Assembly (NCBI RefSeq): GCF_016428645.1
Contig: NZ_JAELXW010000038.1
Location: forward strand, 1 to 64,000
Origin: Glycomyces salinus
Lineage (GTDB): Bacteria > Actinomycetota > Actinomycetes > Mycobacteriales > Micromonosporaceae
Direction: 5' to 3'
DNA: 64,000 nucleotides
The notes under the pieces are model-generated. The model ran no database searches and was not told the origin of the DNA. It saw only the letters and a program-made list of their open reading frames with translations. The position numbers were made by a program, and so were the translations under genes. This document shows positions 34,717 through 43,308 of the stretch, in pieces; positions within the stretch are counted from its first letter, which is position 1; every line of letters starts with the position of its first letter.

Positions 34717-34880
34717 TGGCACTCCTTCGTTTCGGTCCGCCGTGTGACAGCTCACGCCGGTGCGGCAGAATGATGAGCGTGCGAGCCCGCAACAGTCACG
34801 GCTCGCGCAATGTCGACCTAGTTTCGAACAATATCTTGCAGGCCGCGGCCGCCCGCCGCGATACCGACCCGAGGAGAGCC

Positions 34881-35666
34881 GTGGACCGCTATGCCCGGTG
34901 GAACACCCTGCTGGAGATCCTCGCCGAAACCGGACGGATCACCGTGGAGGACGCCGCCGAACGACTGGAAGTGTCGCAGGCGACGATCCGCCGCGACTTC
35001 GATCAGCTCTCCCAGCAGCAGATGATCACCCGCACCCGCGGCGGGGCGGTCGCCGGCGGGATCTCCTACGACCTGCCGCTGCGCTACAAGACCGCCCGCC
35101 ACGTCGAGGAGAAGCACCGGATCGGCCGGGCCGCCGCCGGGCTGGTGGGACCCGGTCAGGTGATCGCGCTCAACGGCGGGACGACGATCACCGAGGTGGC
35201 CCGGTCCCTGGCCACCCGCACCGACCTGGTGGCCACGCCCGGTTCGACCGGGCTGACGATAGTGACCAACGCGCTGAACATCGCCAACGAGCTGATCGTG
35301 CGCCCGCACCTGAAGGTCGTGGTGGTCGGCGGGGTGGTGCGCCCGCAGTCCTACGAGCTGATCGGGCCGCTGGCCGCGCCGATCCTGCGCGAGATCACCC
35401 TGGACATGGCCTTCCTGGGGGTGGACGCGGTCGACATCAAGCTGGGCGCGACCAGCCACCACGAGGGCGAGGCGGCCATCAACGCGCTGATGGCCGCCCG
35501 CGCCCGCAAGGTGGTGGTGATCGCCGACGGCTCCAAGATCGGCGGCCACGCCTTCGCGAGGATCTGCGCGACCGACCGGATCCACACCCTGGTCACCGAC
35601 GGCAACGCGCCGCCGGAGCAGCTCAGGGCCTTCGAGGAGGCCGGGATCAGGGTCGTCGTCGTCTGA
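34881..35666 (+). CDS. DeoR family transcriptional regulator
   Basis: 261 residues. The N-terminal winged helix (GRITVEDAAERLEVSQATIRR, then DFDQLSQQQMITRTRGGA) is followed by the DeoRC sugar-phosphate sensor (IALNGGTTITEVAR, TIVTNALNIANEL, AFLGVDAVD). DeoR regulators repress sugar genes and release on binding a phosphosugar. Divergence from nagA suggests an amino-sugar phosphate effector. The GTG start has GAGGAGAGCC upstream; an ATG 37 codons earlier extends with unconserved sequence. Confidence 0.85.
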   Translation: MDRYARWNTLLEILAETGRITVEDAAERLEVSQATIRRDFDQLSQQQMITRTRGGAVAGGISYDLPLRYKTARHVEEKHRIGRAAAGLVGPGQVIALNGGTTITEVARSLATRTDLVATPGSTGLTIVTNALNIANELIVRPHLKVVVVGGVVRPQSYELIGPLAAPILREITLDMAFLGVDAVDIKLGATSHHEGEAAINALMAARARKVVVIADGSKIGGHAFARICATDRIHTLVTDGNAPPEQLRAFEEAGIRVVVV

Positions 35667-35675
35667 CTTGCCCGG

Positions 35676-37034
35676 TCACAGTCGCTGGGCCGGGTGCGGC
35701 GCGCCGTTCTGGTCGGGCCCGCCGTCGGGCGCGAACAGTCCGCTCGTCTCCGGCCTGAACGGGACCGGCTCGCCGGGCATCTCGGTCGTGGTCTCGGGTT
35801 CGGTCGGCTTCTCCTTCGGCCGTCCCAGCCGGTCGAGCCCGAAGGAGACGACCAGGCCCGCCAGCAGCATCGCGGCGTACAGGGCCCCGGTCCACCGGGA
35901 GAACAGGTCGGGGTCCGAGGCCGGCGGGACGAGGTTTCCCCAGACCTGGATGACCGCCCACAGCGTGACCGTGGCCAGCGCCGATCCGGCGATGCCGCCG
36001 CGGCGGCCCCACAGGCTCGTGCCGCCCAGCAGCACCGCGATGAGCACGAACGGGGTCAGCGCCACCATCGACGAGGTGGAGAAGGTGAACATACCGACCA
36101 GGACGCTCTGGGAGCTCGCCTCGGCGGACCCGAACGCCGCCGGGAGGAATCCTGCGATCCCGGCCAGCAGGACCGACAGGAACGTGCCGCCGATGAGGGC
36201 GAAGACCGAGGCCGCGTCGCGCCTCTCGGTGCCCTCCACGGCGCCCTTGACCCGGCTGAAGCGGTCCCGCACCCCCGGGAGCAGGCCGAGCAGCCCTCCG
36301 GCGACCGAGACGGCGGCCGTGCCGCCGAGCAACCACAGCCCGTCGGGGGCGCTCCAGCCGGAGACGGAGTCGAAGCCGAGTTCGGCCGAGAGCCACTGGA
36401 GGACCTGGACCGAGGCTCCGACGGTGAACAGGCAGGCCAGGCCCGCCATCCACGCCGGCAGGCGCAGCACGAGCACCAGCAGCACGAACAGGACCGTGAC
36501 CGCCGCGGCGGCGGCCGCGGTCATCCCCAGGCCGATCCACGGGTCGTCCCCGACGAACAGGGACGGCACCGCCAGCACCAGGTAGGCCACGGCCGGAATC
36601 GACAGGTTCACCGCCCCGAGGCGCAGCGAGAGCCCCAGGGCCGTCACGAGCAGCAGCAGCGGGGCCAGGCTCCGCAGCTCCGAGCTCGCCGCGTCCATCG
36701 GGGAGGCGCCCCCGAAGATCTCGTCCCGCTGCTGGTAGACCAGGAACAGCGCGTTCGCCGTCAGCAGCACCAGGATCGCCTCCCAGACCAGCTGGAAGAC
36801 GATCCGGTCGCGCGGCGGCCTCGACTCCTCGGCGGGCGGCGCCGGGAACTCGGGCCCGCCGCGGTCGGCGGCGAACGGGGCGGCCGGGGCCGGGTCGAAC
36901 GGGCTCGCCTGCCCGCCCTCGTCCACGCCGTTGCCGACGCTCGGCAGGGCCGGGGCGCCGGTCAGCTTCTGCGTCTGGTCGAGCCGGTCGCCGCCGCCTG
37001 AGTCGTCGCCTCGTTCAGGGGGTATGTACGTCAA
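35676..37034 (-). CDS. Permease-like membrane protein (BPD_transp_2 resemblance), first of a pair
   Basis: 452 residues. About 75 residues of Pro-rich cytoplasmic tail precede roughly ten hydrophobic segments, then a Pro/Glu-rich C-terminal tail. Two stretches recall RbsC/LivH-type sugar permeases: LGLSLRLGAVNLSIPAVAYL, where true permeases have the GGIDLS region, and LLGGTSLWGRRGGIAGSAL. No ATPase or binding-protein gene is adjacent. The TTG start lies behind GAGGAAACTCCA. It follows its paralogue at 37083 by 48 bases. It may have lost transport function or partner a distant ATPase. Confidence 0.65.
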   Translation of the reverse strand: MTYIPPERGDDSGGGDRLDQTQKLTGAPALPSVGNGVDEGGQASPFDPAPAAPFAADRGGPEFPAPPAEESRPPRDRIVFQLVWEAILVLLTANALFLVYQQRDEIFGGASPMDAASSELRSLAPLLLLVTALGLSLRLGAVNLSIPAVAYLVLAVPSLFVGDDPWIGLGMTAAAAAAVTVLFVLLVLVLRLPAWMAGLACLFTVGASVQVLQWLSAELGFDSVSGWSAPDGLWLLGGTAAVSVAGGLLGLLPGVRDRFSRVKGAVEGTERRDAASVFALIGGTFLSVLLAGIAGFLPAAFGSAEASSQSVLVGMFTFSTSSMVALTPFVLIAVLLGGTSLWGRRGGIAGSALATVTLWAVIQVWGNLVPPASDPDLFSRWTGALYAAMLLAGLVVSFGLDRLGRPKEKPTEPETTTEMPGEPVPFRPETSGLFAPDGGPDQNGAPHPAQRL

Positions 37035-37082
37035 TGGAGTTTCCTCTTGCGTGGAGGGGGATGGTTCTGGCCGAATCGGGAT

Positions 37083-38408
37083 CTAGCGTCCGAATCGCCG
37101 GTCGGCGTCATCGTAGCCGGGCCCGCCCTGCGGCTCGTAGCCGTAATCGCTCCGCGAGTTCGGTTCCCGCAGGTTGTCGAAGACACCCGAGGCGCCGAAC
37201 GGGTCGGCCCCGGCCCGCGGGAAGCCGCCGGTGGTCGTCGCCCACGGGTCGCGGCCGTTGCCGACCGCCGCCAGGTCCTCGTCGTACTCCGCGAACGGCT
37301 CGTCGCCCCCTTGGCGATGCTCGCGAGCCGTGAACTGGCCCTGCTCGGCGTCGACCGGGTCGGTCTCGCGCAGGTCGCCGACCTCCCCGGCGCGGCTGGT
37401 CGACTCGAGCTCCGAGTCGTCGGGGGTGTTCATGGCCTCCACCAGGTGCGTCACCAGGAAGCCGATGACGATCGCGCTGAGCGCGATCCAGCCGGGCTCG
37501 AAGTTCCAGTCGCGGGCCTCGGACAGCCACGTCATCGCCAGCAGCAGCGCCGCGGCGAAAGCGGTCCCGGCCACGCCCCCGCGCCGGCCCAGCAGGCTGG
37601 TGCCGCCCAGCAGGGCCGCCCCGAGCGCCAGGACCGACAGCAGGATCGGGTCGGGCAGCGCGGCCGCGCCCTGTTCGGGGACCGCGGTCCAGGCCGCCAG
37701 CACGCCGGCCGCCCCGGCCATGCCCACCGACAAGAGCGTCCCGAAGAACACCAGGCCGCCGCGCCCGTGGCGCTCCCCGACCGGGGTGTCGCGGATCGGC
37801 GCGAGCCGCTCGCGGACGCCGGCGAAGGCGCCGACCAGGCCCAGGAAGATAGACAGGCCCGCCGCGGCGGCCAGGGCCGCGAGCACGCCGGTGGACGGCA
37901 GCTCGGCGAGCATGAACTGGCCCGGCTCTCCGGCCGCGCCCGCCCACAGTCCGATGGCGCCGCCGACGGCGCCGCTGGCGGCCCATCCGGGCACCCGCAG
38001 CCACGCGCACAGCGTGGCCAGGACGATCCCGATGAACAGGGCCGCCCCCAGGCCCATGCCCAGGGCCATGGCCGACCCCGAGCTGGAGGCGTCCACGAAG
38101 ATCCAGGCCGACAGGAGCGCTATGGGCCCCGCGGCGAGGTTGATCGCGCCGACGCGCAGGGACGTGGACACGGCCGAGGCCAGCAGCAGCAGCGGCACGA
38201 GAGCGGCCATGAAGCCGCTCCAGGAGGACTCGGCGAAGGGCCCGCCCGACGACTGGGTGAGCGCGAACAGCACGCCGCCGCCCAGCAGCAGCAGTCCGAT
38301 CTCCCAGACCACGTGCACTGCCATGCGGTCGGTCGGCGTCTCGGACAGGACGTCCTGAGATGAGGTCTTGTCTTGTTCGCCGTCTCGATTTGGGGTGTCG
38401 AATTTCAT
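37083..38408 (-). CDS. Permease-like membrane protein (BPD_transp_2 resemblance), second of a pair
   Basis: 441 residues. It has the same plan as the product at 35676: hydrophobic core with STSLRVGAINLAAGPIALL and LLGGTSLLGRRGGVAGTAF, but the long disordered tail is at the C-terminus (ending DDADRRFGR). The ATG has GAGG eight bases upstream. The pairing suggests a heterodimer like the two permeases of sugar ABC importers, but the usual ATP-binding gene is missing here. Function unproven. Confidence 0.65.
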   Translation of the reverse strand: MKFDTPNRDGEQDKTSSQDVLSETPTDRMAVHVVWEIGLLLLGGGVLFALTQSSGGPFAESSWSGFMAALVPLLLLASAVSTSLRVGAINLAAGPIALLSAWIFVDASSSGSAMALGMGLGAALFIGIVLATLCAWLRVPGWAASGAVGGAIGLWAGAAGEPGQFMLAELPSTGVLAALAAAAGLSIFLGLVGAFAGVRERLAPIRDTPVGERHGRGGLVFFGTLLSVGMAGAAGVLAAWTAVPEQGAAALPDPILLSVLALGAALLGGTSLLGRRGGVAGTAFAAALLLAMTWLSEARDWNFEPGWIALSAIVIGFLVTHLVEAMNTPDDSELESTSRAGEVGDLRETDPVDAEQGQFTAREHRQGGDEPFAEYDEDLAAVGNGRDPWATTTGGFPRAGADPFGASGVFDNLREPNSRSDYGYEPQGGPGYDDADRRFGR

Positions 38409-38476
38409 ATGGCGCACCTCATTACGCGCAAAATATGCGAATTGTGCCGGATGGGATGAAACCGGGATCTGTGCGG

Positions 38477-39031
38477 CTATTCGGGTGGCCGGTCCTCCGA
38501 GTCGTCCTGCGAGGGGGGAATCCTGCAGGACCGCTCGAGCCAGAGCGCGGCGGCGGTCAGCGCGACGCAGGAGACGGTCCCGAGGACGGCCGTGGGCAGG
38601 TCGTCCGAGGCCGCGGTCAGCCTGTCGCTCTGTACGGCCAGCCAGATCGCGAAGCCCAGGTAGGCACCGGTGAAGGCGGCCCCAGCGATCGAGGCGGCCT
38701 TCCCGAGCACCGCGAGGCGGGCGATCTGGAGCGCGTGCTCGGGGCCGCGGACGGTACTGGGCGCGGGGGCCTCGGACCGTTCCGACACCGCCGCCTGCGA
38801 GCGTCGCGAATTCGGGTTCAGCGTTCGTTTCGTGTTCAGCGCCAGCCAGGCCAGCAGCACCGCCAGCGCGATGATGGCCGCCGAGTTGTACCAGGCGAGG
38901 TCGGGTACTTGCTGGTAGTAGCGGGTGACGACCAGGAGCGTCAGCGCGCCGCCCACCAGGGCGCTGACGGCGAGGGTCGACGGTGCTGTCGGCCTCAGGC
39001 TCGGCTGGGGACCGTGCTTGTCGTCACTCAT
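38477..39031 (-). CDS. DUF3180 membrane protein
   Basis: 184 residues. Four hydrophobic segments are arranged as in the DUF3180 family: STLAVSALVGGALTLLVV, YNSAAIIALAVLLAWLAL, ASIAGAAFTGAYLGFAIWLA and AVLGTVSCVALTAAALW. This family is found next to folK in actinomycetes, as here, where its ATG overlaps the folK stop by 8 bases. Its role is unknown. Confidence 0.82.
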   Translation of the reverse strand: MSDDKHGPQPSLRPTAPSTLAVSALVGGALTLLVVTRYYQQVPDLAWYNSAAIIALAVLLAWLALNTKRTLNPNSRRSQAAVSERSEAPAPSTVRGPEHALQIARLAVLGKAASIAGAAFTGAYLGFAIWLAVQSDRLTAASDDLPTAVLGTVSCVALTAAALWLERSCRIPPSQDDSEDRPPE

Positions 39032-39548
39032 GATGCTCCGACCATATCGGGTGCAGCCTGCGCAGTGCGCGCGCGTCCGCCGCAAGGCCCGGCTCCCGCA
39101 GCAATTCGCGCACCCTGCCTCTTCCGGGAAGCTCGGCGTCGCGGTCGACCGCCTGCCAGGGCACGAGCACGAACGCGCGGAGGTGGGCGCGCGGGTGGGG
39201 CAGTTCGAGGCGCGGTTCGGCGCGCCGGACGGGGCTCCCGTCGGCGTCCCAGACGGCGATGAGGTCGACGTCGAGGGTGCGGGGCCCGTAGGGGCGCTCG
39301 GGGTCGCGGACGCGGCCGGCGGCGATCTCGAGTTCCTGGGCCAGTTCGAGCCAGTCGTCGGCGCCGCGACCGGGGTCGGCGGCCACGGCGGTGACATTGT
39401 AGTAGGCCGGCTGGTCGTCGTCGCCGCCCCACGGCGGGGTCTCGTAGACCTCGGAGACCAGTTCGGGGGCGATCGCGCCGAGGGCGGCGGCGAGGTGGGC
39501 CTCGCGGTCGCCGAGATTGGAGCCGAGGCTGAGTACGACGCGGCTCAC
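39024..39548 (-). CDS. folK: 2-amino-4-hydroxy-6-hydroxymethyldihydropteridine pyrophosphokinase
   Basis: 174 residues, HPPK. Motifs seen are VVLSLGSNLGDREAHL, then NVTAVAADPG, and the signature RPYGPRTLDVDLIAV, followed by LPHPRAHLRAFVLVPW. It transfers pyrophosphate from ATP to the pterin in folate synthesis. The GTG start overlaps the folB stop (GTGA). The order folB-folK-DUF3180 is typical; folP and folE are not in this window. Confidence 0.93.
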   Translation of the reverse strand: MSRVVLSLGSNLGDREAHLAAALGAIAPELVSEVYETPPWGGDDDQPAYYNVTAVAADPGRGADDWLELAQELEIAAGRVRDPERPYGPRTLDVDLIAVWDADGSPVRRAEPRLELPHPRAHLRAFVLVPWQAVDRDAELPGRGRVRELLREPGLAADARALRRLHPIWSEHHE

Positions 39549-39925
39549 CGGTCCCCCTCCCCGGCCCGCGCGCGCTCGATGGTGACGGCGACGTCGGCGA
39601 ACTGCTGCTCGATGGGCGCGTGGGGCTTGTGGACGGTGACCCGGACGCGCCGGACGCGCTCGTCGGCCAGGCAGGCGGACGCGAGCCGCTCGGCGAGGGT
39701 CTCGATGAGGTTGCACGGTTCGCCGCGGACGATGCCGGCGAGCGTGTCGGCCAGGGTGCCGTAGTCGACGGTCGCGGCCAGCTCGTCGGTGGCGGCGGCC
39801 GCGGCCGTGGAGGTGGTGAGTGCGACGTCGACGATGAAGTCCTGCCCGGTCTCCCGCTCGTGTTCGAACACGCCGTGGCGGCCGTGAACCTTCAGCCCTG
39901 ACAAGGTGATGACGTCGGTATCCAC
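39545..39925 (-). CDS. folB: Dihydroneopterin aldolase
   Basis: 126 residues, full length. Typical residues are LKVHGRHGVFEHERETGQDF (active-site Glu), VDYGTLAD, CNLIETLAERLA and VRVTVHKPHAPI (catalytic Lys). It cleaves dihydroneopterin to the folate pterin and glycolaldehyde. It is coupled to folK by the GTGA overlap. Confidence 0.93.
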   Translation of the reverse strand: MDTDVITLSGLKVHGRHGVFEHERETGQDFIVDVALTTSTAAAAATDELAATVDYGTLADTLAGIVRGEPCNLIETLAERLASACLADERVRRVRVTVHKPHAPIEQQFADVAVTIERARAGEGDR

Positions 39926-39939
39926 GGCACGAGCTTACG

Positions 39940-40578
39940 TCATTCGGGTTCGTTCTCCTCGTCTTCGGAGCGGGTGCGGATGACCAGCCAGGTCGCTCCG
40001 GCGAGGATGACCCCGGCCAAGACGATGGGGATCAGTTCGAGGTTGTGGTCGAGCCAGGACAGCAGGTTGAGGTACTCGGCGGTGGGGTCGGTCAGGACGA
40101 CGGCGACGAACACGGCGGCGATGATCCCGAAGACGGCGAACACGGCCGACCGCCACCAGAGGCCGAAGCTGAAGCGGCGGTCGAGGACCTGGGCGGCGGT
40201 GATGATGCGCTTGGCGCGCAGCAGGCGGATCGAGCCGATGAGGCGCAGCAGCCGCAGCAGCTGGGCGCCGCCGGCCGCCAGGACGAGGCTGATCAGCGTG
40301 AGGCCGCAGACGGCGAGCAGCCATCTGTGGCGCAGCAGCCACTGGCGCTTGTGCTCGGCCGCGAGCAGGAGGACCACCATCTCCGCCCACAGCACGGCGC
40401 CGGAGGCCCAGCCGATGACCTGCCCGGCCAGGGCGTACTCGCCGTCGGACCAGATCGTGAGGAACACCGCGGGGATGGAGGCGAGCACGGCCACCACCAC
40501 CGGAAGGGTCAGTCGTCTTTCGATGCGCTGGGCGAGCTCGGTGATCCGTCGCGGGCTCCATCGGGGGGAAGAGACCAC
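39940..40578 (-). CDS. Voltage-sensor-like membrane protein without a recognisable pore
   Basis: 212 residues. Hydrophobic segments include LPVVVAVLASIPAVFLTIW, WASGAVLWAEMVVLLLA, WLLAVCGLTLISLVLAA, FAVFGIIAAVFVAVV and IPIVLAGVILAGATWLV. Between the third and fourth, RLLRLIGSIRLLRAKR repeats Arg every third or fourth residue like the S4 helix of voltage-gated channels. No TVGYGD-like selectivity filter is present between the last two helices. It is probably an ion-channel relative or a free voltage-sensor domain. The GTG start is chosen for length; no good ribosome binding site precedes it. Confidence 0.6.
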   Translation of the reverse strand: MVSSPRWSPRRITELAQRIERRLTLPVVVAVLASIPAVFLTIWSDGEYALAGQVIGWASGAVLWAEMVVLLLAAEHKRQWLLRHRWLLAVCGLTLISLVLAAGGAQLLRLLRLIGSIRLLRAKRIITAAQVLDRRFSFGLWWRSAVFAVFGIIAAVFVAVVLTDPTAEYLNLLSWLDHNLELIPIVLAGVILAGATWLVIRTRSEDEENEPE

Positions 40579-40649
40579 GTCTATACGGTACCTAAGTCCT
40601 GTGAACCTGATGCAACCCCAGGTCACGCTGATTTCAGTATCGTGAAGGC

Positions 40650-42404
40650 ATGAGCACGCTCACCGCTTGGCCCCGTTCGCAGTCCGGCCGGCTCTCGCCG
40701 GAGCGGCGGCGCTCCGATCTGGACAGGCTGCGGAGCGATCACTTCGACGTGCTGGTGATCGGGGGCGGCGCGACCGGCGCGGGGGCGGCGGTGGACGCGG
40801 CGAGCCGGGGACTGCGGACGGCGCTGGTCGAGGCGCGGGACTTCGCCTCGGGCACATCGTCGCGGTCGAGCAAGCTGGTGCACGGCGGGCTGCGGTACCT
40901 GGAGCAGCTGGAGGTGGGCCTGGTGCGCGAGGCCCTGACCGAGCGGGGCCTGCTGAGCGAGCACCTGGCGCCGCACCTGGTGCGGCCGGTGCCGTTCCTG
41001 TTGCCGCTCAAGGACGTCTGGGAGCGGCTCTACTACGGGGCCGGGGTGGCCGCCTACGACGTGCTGGCCACCGCCCTCGGCTCCGGTCGGGGAATGCCCT
41101 GGCACCGGCACCTGGGCAGGGCGGCCGCGCACCTGGCGTTCCCCGACCTGGCCGGGGACGTCCGGGGGGCGATCCGCTACTTCGACGGCCGGGTGGACGA
41201 CGCCCGCCTGGTGGTGACGCTCGCGCGCACGGCGGCCTCGCTGGGAGCCGCCGTCGTCCCCTCGGTCGAGGCGGTCGACTTCGTCCGCGCGGACGGCCGA
41301 GCAGCCGGGGCCGAGTTGGTCGATGTGGAGTCGGGCGAGCGCTTCCGGGTGCGGGCGCGGACGGTCGTGTGCGCGACCGGGGTCTGGAGCGACGACCTGT
41401 CGGGGCTGGTGCCCGAGCGCTCGGGGATGGCCGTGCGCGCCTCCAAGGGCGTCCACCTGGTCCTTCCGGCCGAGGCCATCGACGGCAACGCCGGGATCAT
41501 CACCAGGACGAAGTGGAGTGTCCTGTTCATCATCCCCTGGGACGGGCACTGGATCGTCGGCACGACCGACACCGACTGGAAGCTGGACCCGGCCCACCCG
41601 GCGGCCAGCGCCAGCGACGTGGCCTACCTGCTGGATCAGGCCGGCGCGGTCCTGCGCAAGCGCCTCGACGTGAGCCAGGTCGAGGGCGTGTACGCCGGGC
41701 TGCGGCCCCTCCTCTACGGGGAGAGCGAGGAGACCTCGAAGCTGAGCCGCACGCACACGGTGGTCGAGCCCGATCCGGGCCTGTTCTTCGTGGCCGGCGG
41801 CAAATTGACTACCTACCGGGTGATGGCGCGCGACGCGGTGGACCGCGCGGCCGAGCGCCTGGGCCGGGAGGTGCCGCCGAGCCTCACGCACCTGCTGCCG
41901 CTGCTGGGCGCGGACGGCTTCGCGACGTACTGGGCGAACCGGTCGGCCCTGGCGCGCCGGTTCCGGGTGCCGGTGGCTACGGTCGAGCGCCTCCTGCGCC
42001 GCTACGGGAACCTCGCGCCGCGGCTGCTGCGTCTGGTGGCCGAGCAGCCGCAGCTGGGGCGTCCGCTGCCTGGCACCGCCGACTACCTGCGGGCCGAGGT
42101 CGTCTACGCCGCCCGCGCCGAGGGCGCGCTCCATCTCGACGACGTCCTGACCCGGCGGCTGCGGGTCTCGATCGAGTCCTTCGACCGGGGCACCCGGGCG
42201 GCGATGGACGCCGCGGCCCTGGCCGGGGAGGTCCTGGGCTGGGAGGAGCCGCGCCGGGCCCGCGAGGTCGAGGTCTACCTGCGGCGCGTCGAGGCCGAAC
42301 GCCGCTCCCAGCAGCAGCCGGACGACGACGCGGCCGAGGCCGCCCGCCTGGCGGCCGCCGAGATCCGCCGCCTGGCCCCGCTGGGCCCGGCGGCCGCGTC
42401 GTGA
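40650..42404 (+). CDS. glpD: Glycerol-3-phosphate dehydrogenase (FAD-dependent)
   Basis: 584 residues. The FAD-binding start is FDVLVIGGGATGAGAAVDAA, followed by the family signature SSRSSKLVHGGLRYLEQ. The core has SKGVHLVLP and IIPWDGHWIVGTTDTDW, and the C-terminal DAO_C domain holds EVVYAARAEGALHLDDVLTR. It oxidises glycerol-3-phosphate to DHAP at the membrane and passes electrons to quinone. It is a single gene; no glpF or glpK is adjacent. Confidence 0.95.
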   Translation: MSTLTAWPRSQSGRLSPERRRSDLDRLRSDHFDVLVIGGGATGAGAAVDAASRGLRTALVEARDFASGTSSRSSKLVHGGLRYLEQLEVGLVREALTERGLLSEHLAPHLVRPVPFLLPLKDVWERLYYGAGVAAYDVLATALGSGRGMPWHRHLGRAAAHLAFPDLAGDVRGAIRYFDGRVDDARLVVTLARTAASLGAAVVPSVEAVDFVRADGRAAGAELVDVESGERFRVRARTVVCATGVWSDDLSGLVPERSGMAVRASKGVHLVLPAEAIDGNAGIITRTKWSVLFIIPWDGHWIVGTTDTDWKLDPAHPAASASDVAYLLDQAGAVLRKRLDVSQVEGVYAGLRPLLYGESEETSKLSRTHTVVEPDPGLFFVAGGKLTTYRVMARDAVDRAAERLGREVPPSLTHLLPLLGADGFATYWANRSALARRFRVPVATVERLLRRYGNLAPRLLRLVAEQPQLGRPLPGTADYLRAEVVYAARAEGALHLDDVLTRRLRVSIESFDRGTRAAMDAAALAGEVLGWEEPRRAREVEVYLRRVEAERRSQQQPDDDAAEAARLAAAEIRRLAPLGPAAAS

Positions 42405-42440
42405 CCGGCACGGCCCGATCGGCTAGACTCTTCTGGCGTT

Positions 42441-42516
42441 GCCCCAGTAGCTCAGGGGATAGAGCATCGGTTTCCTAAACCGCAGGTCGCAGGTTCGATT
42501 CCTGCCTGGGGCACCA
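42441..42516 (+). tRNA. tRNA-Arg (anticodon CCU)
   Basis: 76 bases including an encoded CCA end. The acceptor stem GCCCCAG/CTGGGGC is perfect and the D arm has AGCTCAGGGGATAGAGC. The anticodon loop TTCCTAA gives CCT (reads AGG), and the T arm is CGCAGGTTCGATTCCTGCC. The first pair of the anticodon stem is a mismatch, otherwise the cloverleaf is standard. Confidence 0.95.
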
Positions 42517-42525
42517 TCCATACTC

Positions 42526-42555
42526 CTTCGAGTGCCGTTATCACGGCAATCGAAG
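42526..42555. terminator. Hairpin between tRNA-Arg and hicB
   Basis: CTTCGA and TGCCGT pair with ACGGCA and TCGAAG around a TATC loop, with one unpaired base on each side. It lies 9 bases after the tRNA and could end both converging transcripts. There is no clear T-tract. Confidence 0.55.
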
Positions 42556-42575
42556 ATCGCAGTCTCACAGAGACG

Positions 42576-43010
42576 TCAAGCAGTCTTTGGTCTGGCCCGG
42601 TCGCCACTCGACTTTGCGTTGAGAAGCTGTGAGACCCGCTGCTCGGAGACACCGAGGACGGCGGCGATGTCGCGGCCGGTCAGTCCTGCGGATTTCATAT
42701 GAGCGGCGGCGTTGCGAGCAGCCTTCGCGGCGGCTTCGCTCTTTGCCTGGGCTTCCTGGCGGGCTCGGGCGGCTTCGGCGACTTCTTCGTCGAGGCCGCC
42801 TCCAAGGTGCCATTCGATGTGGATTTCGGTCTTATCGGCATCGTCCTCGGCGAGGATGTCGATGAGGTCGCGGACCATGTCCTCGGCCTCTGAGGCACGT
42901 TCGGCCTGAGTGACACCTACGCCGGGCACGTCGAGTTCCCACATCCCGAACGAACGGGTCGCAGTCACGACGTAGCGGCCGGCTTTCACGGTCTGGGTCA
43001 ATTCAGCCAC
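42576..43010 (-). CDS. HicB-like antitoxin with C-terminal helix-turn-helix
   Basis: 144 residues. The N-terminal half matches the HicB fold (YVVTATRSFGMWELDVPGVG, then AERASEAEDMVRDLIDILAE). A Glu/Ala-rich helix links it to a DNA-binding motif, LTGRDIAAVLGVSEQRVSQL. HicB neutralises HicA and represses the operon. The GTG start overlaps the end of the toxin gene by 13 bases, giving the usual toxin-first order. Confidence 0.82.
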   Translation of the reverse strand: MAELTQTVKAGRYVVTATRSFGMWELDVPGVGVTQAERASEAEDMVRDLIDILAEDDADKTEIHIEWHLGGGLDEEVAEAARARQEAQAKSEAAAKAARNAAAHMKSAGLTGRDIAAVLGVSEQRVSQLLNAKSSGDRARPKTA

Positions 43011-43216
43011 CCTTCCTCAAGACACGGCAGTTGCCTTGCGATGCTGTTGATCGTGCCTGGCGTGATCATGTTGTGACGTGGGACGGCTGTAGTGTGCTCA
43101 CCGCATCCGCAGCGCCAGATGTCATGACCTCCACGCTTGGCCGTGCCCCGAGGGGCGCATCCGGCACGTTGAAGTGCACGTATGACCTCCCGGCGTTTCA
43201 TCGGTTTCGCCATCAT
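42998..43216 (-). CDS. HicA-like mRNA interferase toxin
   Basis: 72 residues. The start KRREVIRALQRAGCAPRGTA is the HicA N-terminus and GGHDIWRC contains the catalytic His of the dsRBD-like fold. HTTAVPRHNMITPGTINSIA matches the family C-terminus. HicA cleaves mRNA until bound by HicB. Two tandem ATGs are possible starts (43216 and 43213) and the ribosome binding site is weak, which would keep toxin production low. Confidence 0.85.
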   Translation of the reverse strand: MMAKPMKRREVIRALQRAGCAPRGTAKRGGHDIWRCGCGEHTTAVPRHNMITPGTINSIARQLPCLEEGWLN

Positions 43217-43223
43217 CGCGGCA

Positions 43224-43253
43224 ACTCTAGCGGGTATAGAGTAAACCACTCTA
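43224..43253. promoter_or_regulatory. Palindromic operator candidate of the hicAB operon
   Basis: ACTCTA (43224-43229) and TAGAGT (43237-43242) form a perfect inverted repeat with a 7-base spacer, 8 bases upstream of the hicA ATG. A third ACTCTA half-site follows at 43248-43253. A TATACC hexamer on the minus strand falls within it. Autorepression by the HicB helix-turn-helix is the natural explanation. Confidence 0.55.
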
Positions 43254-43308
43254 GGGGGGATTGAGCAATCCTGGCCGAGCGCGAATGGAGAAAGGCACAC
43301 TTCCCCGC

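Noticed and set aside
34800-34880. TTCGAA-containing AT-richer spot between nagA and the DeoR gene, considered as operator
   Set aside because: Only a 6-bp palindrome is present, too short to support a call without a motif comparison.
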